Shown: positions 14,628-23,657 of the stretch, one piece after another
Numbering within the stretch: the first letter of the stretch is position 1
How the letters are laid out: the number at the start of each line of letters is the position of its first letter
NCBI RefSeq assembly: GCF_051521505.1
Contig: NZ_CP150356.1
Coordinates: 8,184,001-8,248,000, forward strand
DNA from: Sorangium sp025924095
Lineage (GTDB): Bacteria > Myxococcota_A > Polyangia > Polyangiales > Polyangiaceae
Reading direction: 5' to 3'
DNA: 64,000 nt
Notes under the pieces: generated by a model
Databases searched by the model: none
The model's input: only the letters and a program-made list of their open reading frames with translations
What the model was told of the DNA's origin: nothing
Position numbers and translations under genes: made by a program

Positions 14628-16907
14628 ATGATGAGACGCCGAGACTTTCTTCGCGCCACCCTGGTGACCGCCGGCTCGGTGGTCGTGTCGACGGCCTGCA
14701 CCGACGAAGAGGGCGGGCCCGGCGCCTGCGACGTACAAGAGGATGACGCGTCCTTTCCCCAGTCGGTGGCCTCCGGAGACCCGAAGCCCGACAGCGTCGT
14801 GCTGTGGACCCGGCTCGTCGACAGCGACCAGAAGACGGATCTCAGCCTGTCGCTCGTCGTCGCGCTCGACGAGGGGTTCACGCGGCTCGTGACGCTCAAG
14901 GCGACCTCCGGCAACGCGGCCACCGTGGGATCGAACAGCACGCGGTTCCCCGTGACCGCCCGGGCGGAGTTCGATCACTGCGTCAAGGTCAAGGTGAGCG
15001 GCCTGAGCGCCGGGACCACCTACTATTACCGCTTTTACTACACGACGGGAGACGGCTGTGTCAGCTCGCGCATCGGCCGGACGCGGACGGCGCCGGCGCC
15101 CGACGCGGACGTGCCTGTGCGCTTCGCCTTCGTGTCGAGTCAGGACTATGTCGGTCGCTACTACAACGCGTATGCGGCCCTGGCGAGACAGCAGCTCGAT
15201 TTCATCGTCCACCTCGGGGACTACATCGTCGAGACGACCGGCGATCCGAGCTTCCAGGCCCCTTCGGAGGAGCGCAAGATCACCTTCTCGGACGTGAACG
15301 GCGCCATCGCCTTCGAGCCGGCGCAGGGCGCCCCGTACCACGCCGCCAAGTCGCTGAGCAACTACCGGGAGCTCTACAGGACGTACCGGTCCGACCGGGC
15401 GCTCCAGAGGGTGCACGAGCTGTTTCCCATGATCGCCGTCTGGGGCGATCACGAGTTCTCGGGCGACTGCCACGGCGCGACAGCGACCTATTTCAACGGC
15501 CGGCAGCCGGAGACGGACGAGGAGCGGCGCAAGGCGGCGAACCAGGCCTGGTTCGAGTACATGCCGGTCGATTACACGGCGGGCGACGATTTCCGCTACA
15601 ACAAGACGGTCGAGTACCCTGAGGACATCACCATCTACCGGGACTTCACCTTCGGGAAGCACGTCCACCTCGTGATGACGGATCTCCGCACTTACCGCGC
15701 GGATCACCTGATCCCGGAGGAGGGCTTCCCGGGCAAGGTCTTCGCGACGGATAGCGCTATTGTGAGCGCGGGCGGAAGCGTGCCCGACGTAGCGGGCAAG
15801 TACATCGACATCGATGACTACGACGGCTACTACGCGAACGTGCTGAAGGAGGCCGCGCCCGTGTTCGGCTTCGATCCGAACCTCGGGTACACGCAGGACG
15901 AGCGGACCCGCTCCATCAGCGTCGCCTTCATCAATGCGATCGTGGAGAAGCTGAACGAGCAGGGGGCAGAGCCGCCGCTGCGCCTCATCGACAGCACCAT
16001 GAGCGCCTTCTTGGATATTGGGCTCGCCTACGTCGACCTCGGAAAGTACGTCGATCTCGCGCTCGAGAAGCCCGACTACTACAGCGCGTTCGGGTCGCGC
16101 TACTTCGTGGTCAAGGACACCTTCGATGCGGCCTCGCTGATCGCGTTCAACTCGCCCACCGGGCGCCCCGCCGAGGCCATGGTCATGGGGGAGGCACAGC
16201 TGGCGTGGTTCAAGGACAAGATCAACGGGTCCAAGAGCACATGGAAGGTGTGGGGAAACGAGTACTGCCTTTCACAGCTCGCCATCGATATAACGATGTC
16301 CGCCACAGAGCCGCTCAACCGGCGCTTCTACCTGAGCTGCGACGGCTGGGACGGCTTCCGCGAGCAGCGGAACGCGCTGATCGGCGAGATCGCGGCCCGC
16401 AACGTGGTGGCGATCTCGGGCGATCCCCACGCCTTCCTCGCAGGGACGCCGGCCGTGGACAGCGCCGACGCCGACCCGCCGAAGATCGTGGAGTTCGCCG
16501 GCGCCGCGATCTCGTCGATGACGTACCAATCGCGGCTGCAGAAACAGGTGGCCAGCCATCCGCTGCTGAAGAACGTCAACGAGATGGCGAACATCGCCGA
16601 GCTCATCGAAGTCGACCCCTTCAATCCCAAAGAGGCGACGATCAATCCGTACCTCGCCTTCAGCAACACAAAGAGCAACGGATTCTGCATCGCCGAGGCG
16701 AACGCCGAGGAGTTCGTCGTGAGCATGCACATGCTCCCCGCCGACGCGCTCGCGAAACCCCTGTACGAGGAGGCCGACGCGGCGACGCTCGATGACCAGA
16801 TCACGATCACGCGGTTCAGGACGGCCGCGGGCGAGTCGGAGCTGTACCTGGACGAGCAGGGCACCTGGAAGAAGTGGACCCCGAACACGGCGAGCCAGGA
16901 CGGCTGA
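14628..16907 (+). CDS. Tat-exported PhoD-family phosphatase (alkaline phosphatase D-like)
   Basis: 759 aa; start ATG with GGAGG 10 bp upstream (ATG at 14631 also possible). The N-terminus is a twin-arginine signal, MMRRRDFLRATLVTAG, ending in a lipobox-like VVSTAC, so it is probably a Tat-exported lipoprotein. A fibronectin-like N-terminal PhoD domain (SFPQSVASGDPKPDSVVLWT) leads to the metallophosphatase core: FVSSQDYVGRYYNAYAAL, FIVHLGDYIVETTGDP, MIAVWGDHEFSGDCHG, WKVWGNEYCLSQLAI and VAISGDPHAFLAG. PhoD enzymes are Ca/Fe-dependent phosphodiesterases/monoesterases. The protein is longer than B. subtilis PhoD, with insertions between the catalytic motifs. No Pho box was recognised upstream. 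Confidence 0.92.
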   Translation: MMRRRDFLRATLVTAGSVVVSTACTDEEGGPGACDVQEDDASFPQSVASGDPKPDSVVLWTRLVDSDQKTDLSLSLVVALDEGFTRLVTLKATSGNAATVGSNSTRFPVTARAEFDHCVKVKVSGLSAGTTYYYRFYYTTGDGCVSSRIGRTRTAPAPDADVPVRFAFVSSQDYVGRYYNAYAALARQQLDFIVHLGDYIVETTGDPSFQAPSEERKITFSDVNGAIAFEPAQGAPYHAAKSLSNYRELYRTYRSDRALQRVHELFPMIAVWGDHEFSGDCHGATATYFNGRQPETDEERRKAANQAWFEYMPVDYTAGDDFRYNKTVEYPEDITIYRDFTFGKHVHLVMTDLRTYRADHLIPEEGFPGKVFATDSAIVSAGGSVPDVAGKYIDIDDYDGYYANVLKEAAPVFGFDPNLGYTQDERTRSISVAFINAIVEKLNEQGAEPPLRLIDSTMSAFLDIGLAYVDLGKYVDLALEKPDYYSAFGSRYFVVKDTFDAASLIAFNSPTGRPAEAMVMGEAQLAWFKDKINGSKSTWKVWGNEYCLSQLAIDITMSATEPLNRRFYLSCDGWDGFREQRNALIGEIAARNVVAISGDPHAFLAGTPAVDSADADPPKIVEFAGAAISSMTYQSRLQKQVASHPLLKNVNEMANIAELIEVDPFNPKEATINPYLAFSNTKSNGFCIAEANAEEFVVSMHMLPADALAKPLYEEADAATLDDQITITRFRTAAGESELYLDEQGTWKKWTPNTASQDG

Positions 16908-16997
16908 CCCACGGCCGTCCCCGGAGCACCGCGCGGGCGCGCTGACCGCAGCCGCGCGCGGCAGGCAGCGGGGGGCGTAAGGGCCCGGGCGCGCGGC

Positions 16998-18260
16998 TCA
17001 GCGCGCCAGCATCACCACGGTGCCGTCACGGCAAGCGATCGCCATCCGCTCCTCGCCCGCAGGGACGACGGCGACCGGGGCAGCGCAGACACGCTCGGCG
17101 GCGATCGAGACGTTGCCGTCCGCCTCGACCACGCCGGCGCGGCCTCCCGCACGCACGAAGCCGACGCGGCCCGTGCGATCGATCACGACCGGCGGGCTCG
17201 GCTTCGCGTCCACCGGGCCCAGGAGGCCGGAGAGCCCGGCGGCGGGCGGGGCGGCGAGAGGCCGGTCGATGGCGACCCGGAGCGCCTCGTTGCCCGAGGC
17301 GTCGACCCCGAGGAGCAGGCCGACGGTCGAGAGGACCACGGCCACACCGCCGACGCCGACGGCGGGCGGCCCGTCGAGCACGCCGAAGGCGCCGCCGAGG
17401 CGGACCCCGGTGGTCCCGGTCGGCAGATCCAGCGCGACGAGGCGGCGGCCGTCGATGACCGCGAGCAGCGTGCGGGCGTCGGCGAGCGCGGCGCCGCGGC
17501 GGGGCAGGCCGCCGAAAGAGCCGAGCCGCCTGGGCGCGCTGGGCGGACGCCAGGTCAGCACCGCGCCCGACTCGGTGGTGACGAGCGTGCCGCCGGGGCC
17601 CGCGAGCAGGGCGCCGGTCGCGCGATCCGGGATCTCGGCGCGGGCGCGCACGCTCCCGTCCGCGGCGAGCTCGACGAGGGAGCGCCCCGCGGCGACGACG
17701 AGCCCGCCGTCGTCGAGCGCGAGCGGCGTCACGTCGGCGTCGCGCCCGCGGAGGCCAAGGGGGACCGCGAAGCGCACGCTCCCCGCAGGCGTGAGCCCGA
17801 CGGCGAGGCCAGACGAGGTGATCAGCGCGAGGGTGCCGTCGCTCGTGATCGCGGCGGGCGCGAGCGGCGCGCTGTCGCCGATGCGCACGCGCCAGCGCTC
17901 CCGACCGTCGGCGCCGAGCTTGACGACCTCGGGGACGGTCAGCGTGAGGAGAAGGTCGCCGTCGGCGTCGACGAGCGGCGCCGCGTCGATGCCGCCGCGG
18001 AGCTGCCTCCGCCACGCCTCGCGCGCGGGGAAGGGCAGCCGCGCCGCGGAGCGGCCGGTGCGGCGCGCGTCGAGCCGGTCGCTCGGGGCGAAGCCGCGGG
18101 GCGCGCCGACCACGATCGTGTGCGGCCGGCTCGTGTCCACCGCGTCGGCGAAGGCGAGCGGCGCCGCGGCGAGGAGCAGGGCCGCGGCCGCGGCGAGGCC
18201 CGCCCTCCAGAGGCGACGCGGCCGGCGCGGCCGGCGCTCTGTCGCGCGCGCGACGCTCAT
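16998..18260 (-). CDS. Exported beta-propeller (PQQ-like repeat) protein
   Basis: 420 aa. A basic N-terminus (RATERRPRRPRRLWRAG) is followed by a signal peptide or anchor AAAALLLAAAPLAFADA. The body consists of repeated short strands of PQQ/YVTN-propeller type, with recurring patterns such as PLVDADGDLLLTLTVPEVVK, AAITSDGTLALITSSGLAVG, TPLALDDGGLVVAAG and VVIDRTGRVGFVRAGGRAGV. No catalytic motif is visible. The start overlaps the stop of the zinc-ribbon gene (ATGA at 18257-18260), so the two are translationally coupled and probably function together at the cell envelope. The substrate is unknown. Confidence 0.78.
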   Translation of the reverse strand: MSVARATERRPRRPRRLWRAGLAAAAALLLAAAPLAFADAVDTSRPHTIVVGAPRGFAPSDRLDARRTGRSAARLPFPAREAWRRQLRGGIDAAPLVDADGDLLLTLTVPEVVKLGADGRERWRVRIGDSAPLAPAAITSDGTLALITSSGLAVGLTPAGSVRFAVPLGLRGRDADVTPLALDDGGLVVAAGRSLVELAADGSVRARAEIPDRATGALLAGPGGTLVTTESGAVLTWRPPSAPRRLGSFGGLPRRGAALADARTLLAVIDGRRLVALDLPTGTTGVRLGGAFGVLDGPPAVGVGGVAVVLSTVGLLLGVDASGNEALRVAIDRPLAAPPAAGLSGLLGPVDAKPSPPVVIDRTGRVGFVRAGGRAGVVEADGNVSIAAERVCAAPVAVVPAGEERMAIACRDGTVVMLAR

Positions 18261-20278
18261 CGGGCGCCCTTCAGGGTGAACTCGACCCACACCTCGGGGA
18301 TCTCGGCGCCGCCCGGCGCGGCGAACGGGGGCGCGACGCTGCCGTAGGCGGTGAGGACGTCCCCGCGCTGGGCGGGGTTGTCGGCGCCGTGGACGAGCCG
18401 GACCTTGCACGCATCCGGCGAGCGCGCCGCGGCGCCGGGGCTCGCGCTCGCGGTGGTCGCGCCGGCCTCCTGGCAGCCGGAGGCGGGCGGCACCGAGAGC
18501 AGGATCAGCGTCGAGTACCCCTGCCGGCGCGCCTCGAGGACCTCGCCGGTCAGCGCGACCGGCTTGCCGATGTGGTCCTTCCCGCCCGCGGCGAGCTCGG
18601 CGTAGCCGATGGGACCGCGGCCGGCGAACTCCTTCGCGGCGGTGGCGAGCCGGTCGACCCGGCGCACCGCGATCTTCGCGATGCGCGGCGCCATGCCCTG
18701 CATCTTCGCGCGCACCTCGAACTGGGTCGCGCCCACGGACGAGACGTTCATCACGTGCGCGAAGGTGCCGTCGGGGCGGACGGCGATCGGGTGCGCGCCG
18801 GCGAAGAGCTGGGCCCCGCGGGCCGTGCGCCCGGCGAGCACGAAGCTCTCCTTGTCGATGACCACGCTCGGGCCGGGCGCCTCGATGCCGAGCGGGACGA
18901 TGCCGACCGCGACGCTCACCATGCCCTGCTCGCGCGGGCCGTCGGGCGGCACGACGGTGTACGGCACCTGCCGGCTCAAGGTCTTCGTCTCGTCCGAGAG
19001 CCCGGTGACCGCCGTGGTGACGTCGATCGACTCGATGGCCCGGCCGCTCGTGAGCGCGACCTCCTTGCCGTCGAGGATCACCTGCGTGCCCTTGCTCGCC
19101 TCGACCACGACCTGGATCGAGGGGCGCTCCCCTTGCAGGGTGCCGAGGTCGGGGCGGATCCGGTAGGCGACGTGGATGGAGACGCCGACCGTCTCGTCGC
19201 GCCCCCTCCCGGGGCGGTCGATGGCGACCTTCATCCGGTTTTCGCCGACGGAGAGCGGGCTCGCGAGCGGGATCTGCGCGACGCGGGCGGCGATGGTCGC
19301 GCGGCCCTCGCCGGTGGAGACCGCCGTGCCGTCGGGGCAGCTGTCGCACCGGAGCTCGATGACCTCGCGGCCGCCGGCGTCGGCGCGGGCGCGCGCGGTC
19401 ACCGGGGGCGCGCTCGGCCAGAGCAGCGCGAACAGGACGGCGCCGAGCGCGAGCACGCCGCCCGCGGCGACGACGACGACGGCCCGGCGGGACGTGCGCG
19501 CGCGCGGCGGCGCCGGCGCCAGCCGCTGCTTGAGGCGCTGCGGGCGCATGAGCTCCGGGTTCCGCAGCGCCGGGGCACGGAAGCGCATGGGGGCGATCGT
19601 CGCGCCGAGCTCGCCGGCCGGCTGGTAGCGCGCCTCGAGCTCGGGATCGGGCCCGGGCTCGGCCGCCGGAGCGCCGGGCGCGAGCGGCGCGATGCCGGGC
19701 CGGGCGACGCCGACCAGCGTGCGGGACGCGGCCGGCGGCGGCGCCGGACCGCGCGCCGCGGCGAGGCTCGGGGCGAGCGGCACGGTATGGTCGAGGAGCT
19801 GCGCGCCCGGCGGCGGGTACACCGGCGCGCCCGGCGGCGGGTACGCCGGCGCGCCCGGTGGCGGGTACACTGGCGCGCCCGGCGGCGCCGGCGCATCGAA
19901 GCGCGCGCCTGACGCGACTGCCCCCGGGGTCCCGACGGCAAGCGTGCCCCCGGACAGGCGCGGATCCGCCTGCACGGGCGCCTGGCCGAAGATCGCGGCG
20001 GGCATGCCGACGATCGTGCGCGAGGCGGCGCTCGGCGCGCCGGCCATGGGCGGCAGCGCGGCCTTGCCGTGACCCGCGCCGCCCGGATCGGCCGGGGCGG
20101 GCGGCGTCTGCCGGAGCAGGTCGGGGAGCGCGACGCCGACCATGGTGCGGGCCGCGGGCTTCAGGCCGTGATGGCCCGCCGCTCCGCCCGGCGGCATGAG
20201 CGCGGCGCCACAGTGCGGGCACGCGTTCGAGCCCTCGGAGATGGGTTTCCCGCAGTGCGGGCAATGCATGGGCGCCAT
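18257..20278 (-). CDS. Zinc-ribbon, single-pass membrane protein with RTxVG repeats
   Basis: 673 aa, started at MAPMHCPHC. A zinc ribbon occupies residues 6-23 (CPHCGKPI... CPHCGAAL). It is followed by a ~240-residue Pro/Ala/Gly-rich cytoplasmic region with three copies of A-A-x-R-T-[MIL]-V-G at residues ~44, 87 and 186 and four PPPGAP-type repeats. A transmembrane segment lies at residues ~264-287 (AVVVVAAGGVLALGAVLFAL). The C-terminal ~390 residues would be outside: beta-rich domains (ELRCDSCPDGTAVSTGEGRA, QVVVEASKGTQVILDGKEV, FVLAGRTARGAQLFAGAHPI) ending in an OB-like segment GKPVALTGEVLEARRQGY. Function unknown; coupled to the beta-propeller gene downstream. Confidence 0.75.
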   Translation of the reverse strand: MAPMHCPHCGKPISEGSNACPHCGAALMPPGGAAGHHGLKPAARTMVGVALPDLLRQTPPAPADPGGAGHGKAALPPMAGAPSAASRTIVGMPAAIFGQAPVQADPRLSGGTLAVGTPGAVASGARFDAPAPPGAPVYPPPGAPAYPPPGAPVYPPPGAQLLDHTVPLAPSLAAARGPAPPPAASRTLVGVARPGIAPLAPGAPAAEPGPDPELEARYQPAGELGATIAPMRFRAPALRNPELMRPQRLKQRLAPAPPRARTSRRAVVVVAAGGVLALGAVLFALLWPSAPPVTARARADAGGREVIELRCDSCPDGTAVSTGEGRATIAARVAQIPLASPLSVGENRMKVAIDRPGRGRDETVGVSIHVAYRIRPDLGTLQGERPSIQVVVEASKGTQVILDGKEVALTSGRAIESIDVTTAVTGLSDETKTLSRQVPYTVVPPDGPREQGMVSVAVGIVPLGIEAPGPSVVIDKESFVLAGRTARGAQLFAGAHPIAVRPDGTFAHVMNVSSVGATQFEVRAKMQGMAPRIAKIAVRRVDRLATAAKEFAGRGPIGYAELAAGGKDHIGKPVALTGEVLEARRQGYSTLILLSVPPASGCQEAGATTASASPGAAARSPDACKVRLVHGADNPAQRGDVLTAYGSVAPPFAAPGGAEIPEVWVEFTLKGAR

Positions 20279-20451
20279 GGTAGCGAGGAACCGCGGCGCG
20301 GTCAGGCTCCGGGCGTCCGGTCCCACGCGCGGCCCGGTCGCCGCGACAGAAACGCCGGCGAAAGCGCGGGAGGGCGCTCGCGCGTTTTCGCCGGCGAAAG
20401 CGCGCGGCGCAACAGTTGGCCCACGCGCGGCAGGTACGCTAACGCCCACGT

Positions 20452-21255
20452 ATGCTCGCGAAGCGCATCATCCCGTGCCTCGACGTCAAGGACGGCCGCG
20501 TCGTGAAGGGCGTCCGCTTTGTGGGGCTGCGGGACGCCGGCGATCCCGTCGAGGCCGCCCGCCGTTACGACGCCGAGGGCGCGGACGAGATCACGTTCCT
20601 CGACATCACCGCGTCGCACGAGAAGCGCGGCATCATCCTGGACGTCGTCGCGCGCACGGCGGACGTGCTGTTCACCCCGCTGACGGTGGGCGGCGGCGTC
20701 AAGTCCGAGCAGGACATCGAGGCGCTCCTCCACGCCGGGGCCGACAAGGTGGCGATCAACACCGCGGCCGTGAACGATCCCGACCTCGTGCGCCGCGCCG
20801 CGGACCGGTGGGGCGCGCAGGCGATCGTGGTCGCGATCGACGCGCGCCGGATCGCGGATCCCTCGCGCGTGGCATGGACGGTGGTGACCCACGGCGGCCG
20901 GCGGGATACGGGGCGCGACGCGGTCGCGTGGGCCGAGGAGATCGCGCGCGCGGGCGCCGGCGAGCTGCTCGTCACGAGCATGGACCGCGACGGCACGCGG
21001 GACGGGTACGACCTCCTGCTGACGGCCGCCATCGCGCGGGCCGTGCCGGTCCCGGTGATCGCGTCGGGCGGCGTCGGGACGCTGGATCACCTGCGCGCCG
21101 GCCTCGTCGAGGGCGGCGCCGACGCCGCGCTCGCCGCGTCGATCTTCCACGACGGCGAGTACACGATCGGCGAGGCGAAGGCGTACCTCGAGGCGGCGGG
21201 GGTGCCGGTCAGGCCGGCGCGCGCGAGCGACGCGGCGGCGCGGGGGCTCTCGTGA
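20452..21255 (+). CDS. hisF: Imidazole glycerol phosphate synthase, cyclase subunit HisF
   Basis: 267 aa (beta/alpha)8 barrel that converts PRFAR plus ammonia from HisH to imidazole glycerol phosphate and AICAR in histidine synthesis. Catalytic residues are Asp11 in IIPCLDVKDGRVVKG and Asp130 in VVVAIDARR. Phosphate-binding loops are seen in TVGGGVKSEQD and VIASGGVGTLDHL, and SMDRDGTRDGYD is the usual beta6 motif. The other his genes are not in the window. Its last four bases overlap the GTG of the following unknown gene (GTGA at 21252-21255). Confidence 0.97.
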   Translation: MLAKRIIPCLDVKDGRVVKGVRFVGLRDAGDPVEAARRYDAEGADEITFLDITASHEKRGIILDVVARTADVLFTPLTVGGGVKSEQDIEALLHAGADKVAINTAAVNDPDLVRRAADRWGAQAIVVAIDARRIADPSRVAWTVVTHGGRRDTGRDAVAWAEEIARAGAGELLVTSMDRDGTRDGYDLLLTAAIARAVPVPVIASGGVGTLDHLRAGLVEGGADAALAASIFHDGEYTIGEAKAYLEAAGVPVRPARASDAAARGLS

Positions 21256-23624
21256 GCGCCTGCGTCACGCTGGAGGAGGTGCTCGCGGCGGCGCACGCGC
21301 GGTGCGCCTCGCTGGTGCCCGAGACCTCGGGCTACCTCGCGCTGGCGGTCAGCGACGCGACGTCGCGCCTGCCCCTCCGGCTCGATCATCGCGCGGTGCT
21401 GCTCACGACCGAGGGCACCGTCACGCTGCGCTCGCGCGGCGAGGCGGTGGCGCCCACGGAGGCGGCGCGGCTGCTGCGCGATCTGCTCGCACGGCTGCTC
21501 GCCTCGTCCGCGGGCAGCATGCCGAGCCTCGCGGCGACGGCGCGCCCGCGCCCCGCGTCCGAGCACGACCCGGACGCGGTGGCGCGCGAGCTCGAGGCCG
21601 CGCTGATCCCGGTGAACCGCAACGCCGCCCGGCGCGCGCTGGCGCGGCTCGCCCGCGAGACGCTGCGCGCCAAGGAGGCCGGCCGGCTGAAGCGCGCGCG
21701 GGCGGAGGTCCAGGCGAGGCCCGCGGCGCAGGAAGCGAACGAGAGGGTGCAGCCGCCGCCCGCGCGATCGCAGCACGAGCCGCGCGCCGAGGCGGCGGTC
21801 GCGCCCCGTGACCAGGCCGCCGTGGCGCCGCGTGACCCAGCCGCGATGCGCGACGAGGCCGCGCCGCCGGCGCCGGCGATCGTGGAGCTCACCCTCAGCC
21901 CCGGGCCGATCGCGCCGGCGATCGTGGAGCTCACCCTCAGTCCCGGGCCGGTCGCGTGGGAGACCGCCGGGCCGCCGCTCCCGGCCTCTGCGGTGGCGGG
22001 CGAGGTCACCGGGACCGCGGCCGTCGCGCCGTCTCCCGAGCATGCCGCGCGCGCCGGCGAGCAGACCGGCGCGCCCGAGCCCCCTCCGCGCGCCGAGGCG
22101 CAGACCGGCGCGGTCGAGCCCCCCACGCACGCCGGCGCGCAAGCCGAGGCTTTCCCGGAGCCGACGCCCACCATCGTGCAGGCGGTGGTGGAGATCGAGA
22201 CGGCCGGAGCGCCGGCCGGGGTCCCGGTGATCCCGGAGCTCATCGAGCCTGTGCGGTCGATCGCGCCCGTGGCGCTCATCGCGTCGCGCTCGCCGATCGC
22301 GCCGGCGGTGGCGGCCGTCGCGCCTGAAGAGACGCGCGCCGTGGCAGCCTCATCGCCCGTCGCCTGCGCCTCGGGGTACGGAGAGGCGCTCACGAGCCCC
22401 GAGGGGATCGAGGTGTTCCTCGTCGACTTCTCCCCTGCCCCCGCCGGCGTCGCGCCGCCTCCCCGGGAGCCCACGCCGACCGACTCGATCCTCGTCGAGC
22501 TCTCGCCGGATCCCGCCGGCGTCGTCCCGCTCTCGCCGGAGCCGACGCCTACCGTGTCCACGGCCGTATGGGCGGAGAGGATGGCGCCCGAGTGCGCCGC
22601 GGCCAACCGCCTGGCGGAGACGCCCGCCGGGGCGACCGAGGTTCCGGCGGAGGCCGTCGAGACTGCGCGCGCCCCCGCCATCCATTTCAAGGTCGAGGAG
22701 GCGGCAGCTCTCCAGGTCACCCCGGCCTACGGCGGCTGGCCGCTCGTCCGTCGGGAGCACCTCGGCGCCGTGCCCGCGGGTCCTCGAGCGCCCGTCGCGT
22801 CGCTCGAAGAAACGCCGGAAGCGCGACACACGCTGCCCTGGCCCCTTCCGGCGCAGCGCGGCGACGATGCTCCTGCCGCGGCGGCCCTGGCGGCACCGCC
22901 TGCGCCGGCCGAGTCCTCGCCGGCGGTGGAGGCGGATGCCCCGCTGTCGGCGCTCGACGCCGTGCCGCCCGCGGACGCAGCCCCGGCGGACCCGCCCGCG
23001 GACGCTGCGCCGGCAGACCCGCCCGCGGACGCTGCGCCGGCAGACCCGCCCGCGGACGCAGCCCCGGCGGAGGAGCCGTGCCCGGCGGGCCTCGGTCCCA
23101 TCGACGCCATCGTGTGGAGCGCCTCGCGTCGATCCCGGAGCGCGCGCCCCCCGGCGGACGGCGCCGGAGCTTCCCGGGTCGACGACCTCGTCGCGCGCTT
23201 CGTGGCGCAGTCGGAGCACAGCACGCAGCGCCGCGCCGCGCGCAGCATGAAGGCGCTCGCAGGCCTCGACCTCACCCTCACGCCTCCCCCGGTCGCGGCC
23301 CTCCCCGCGAGCTCCGCGCTCGCCATCGCGGGCGTGCGCTCGCCCGTCCCCCGGGCGGGGCGTCCCGTTCTGTCCGAGCGTGCCGCGCCCGAAGCCGAGC
23401 CGGTCGCGCTGGACGAGGGCAGCAGGCCGCCTGCGCCCCTTGTGACCCGGCGCCGGAGAGGCCTGTCCCTGTGGCTCGCGCTCGTCGCGCTCGCCCTGCT
23501 CTTCGCCGGGCTCGCCGGGACGCTGCGGCCGGAGCTCTTCGCCTCGCTGGCCGGGCCGCTCGCGCGCGGCGCCCTCCACGTCGTGCCGCACGCGGAGGCG
23601 AGGACGCCGTCCCCTCACGATTGA
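21252..23624 (+). CDS. Large low-complexity protein with C-terminal membrane anchor, unknown function
   Basis: 790 aa from a GTG overlapping the hisF stop. Residues ~1-150 look folded, with strands such as TSGYLALAVSDATSRLPLRL and AVLLTTEGTVTLRSRGEAVA, then helices RLLRDLLARLLASS and AARRALARLARETLRAKEAG. Residues ~155-700 are Pro/Ala/Glu-rich and repetitive. A hydrophobic helix near residue 740-760 (LSLWLALVALALLFAGLAGT) and a 30-residue tail suggest a tail-anchored membrane protein with its bulk in the cytoplasm. I do not recognise the N-terminal domain. The coupling to hisF is positional; no role in histidine synthesis is implied. Confidence 0.7.
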   Translation: MSACVTLEEVLAAAHARCASLVPETSGYLALAVSDATSRLPLRLDHRAVLLTTEGTVTLRSRGEAVAPTEAARLLRDLLARLLASSAGSMPSLAATARPRPASEHDPDAVARELEAALIPVNRNAARRALARLARETLRAKEAGRLKRARAEVQARPAAQEANERVQPPPARSQHEPRAEAAVAPRDQAAVAPRDPAAMRDEAAPPAPAIVELTLSPGPIAPAIVELTLSPGPVAWETAGPPLPASAVAGEVTGTAAVAPSPEHAARAGEQTGAPEPPPRAEAQTGAVEPPTHAGAQAEAFPEPTPTIVQAVVEIETAGAPAGVPVIPELIEPVRSIAPVALIASRSPIAPAVAAVAPEETRAVAASSPVACASGYGEALTSPEGIEVFLVDFSPAPAGVAPPPREPTPTDSILVELSPDPAGVVPLSPEPTPTVSTAVWAERMAPECAAANRLAETPAGATEVPAEAVETARAPAIHFKVEEAAALQVTPAYGGWPLVRREHLGAVPAGPRAPVASLEETPEARHTLPWPLPAQRGDDAPAAAALAAPPAPAESSPAVEADAPLSALDAVPPADAAPADPPADAAPADPPADAAPADPPADAAPAEEPCPAGLGPIDAIVWSASRRSRSARPPADGAGASRVDDLVARFVAQSEHSTQRRAARSMKALAGLDLTLTPPPVAALPASSALAIAGVRSPVPRAGRPVLSERAAPEAEPVALDEGSRPPAPLVTRRRRGLSLWLALVALALLFAGLAGTLRPELFASLAGPLARGALHVVPHAEARTPSPHD
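21873..21956. repeat. 42-bp in-frame tandem duplication
   Basis: Two near-identical 42-base units beginning CCGGCGATCGTGGAGCTCAC at 21873 and 21915, with only a couple of transitions between them. They encode two copies of the 14-residue segment PAIVELTLSPGP[IV]A in the disordered part of the tail-anchored protein. Recent duplication is the simplest reading. Confidence 0.8.
22965..23072. repeat. 27-bp in-frame tandem repeat, 4 copies
   Basis: Four tandem 27-base units encoding P-P-A-D-A-A-P-A-[DE] within the tail-anchored protein. Copies 2 and 3 are identical, while copies 1 and 4 share a variant (GCAGCCCCGGCG). The frame is conserved in all copies. Confidence 0.85.
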
Positions 23625-23657
23625 CGTTGCCCCGGAGGAGCGACGACACTCGTCGCC

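Noticed and set aside
16951..16962. Palindrome GCCGCGCGCGGC as terminator between convergent genes
   Set aside because: A fully self-complementary GC run without loop or T-run is common by chance at this base composition.
18389..19912. 507-codon open frame on the plus strand
   Set aside because: Antisense to the zinc-ribbon membrane protein; no domain features.
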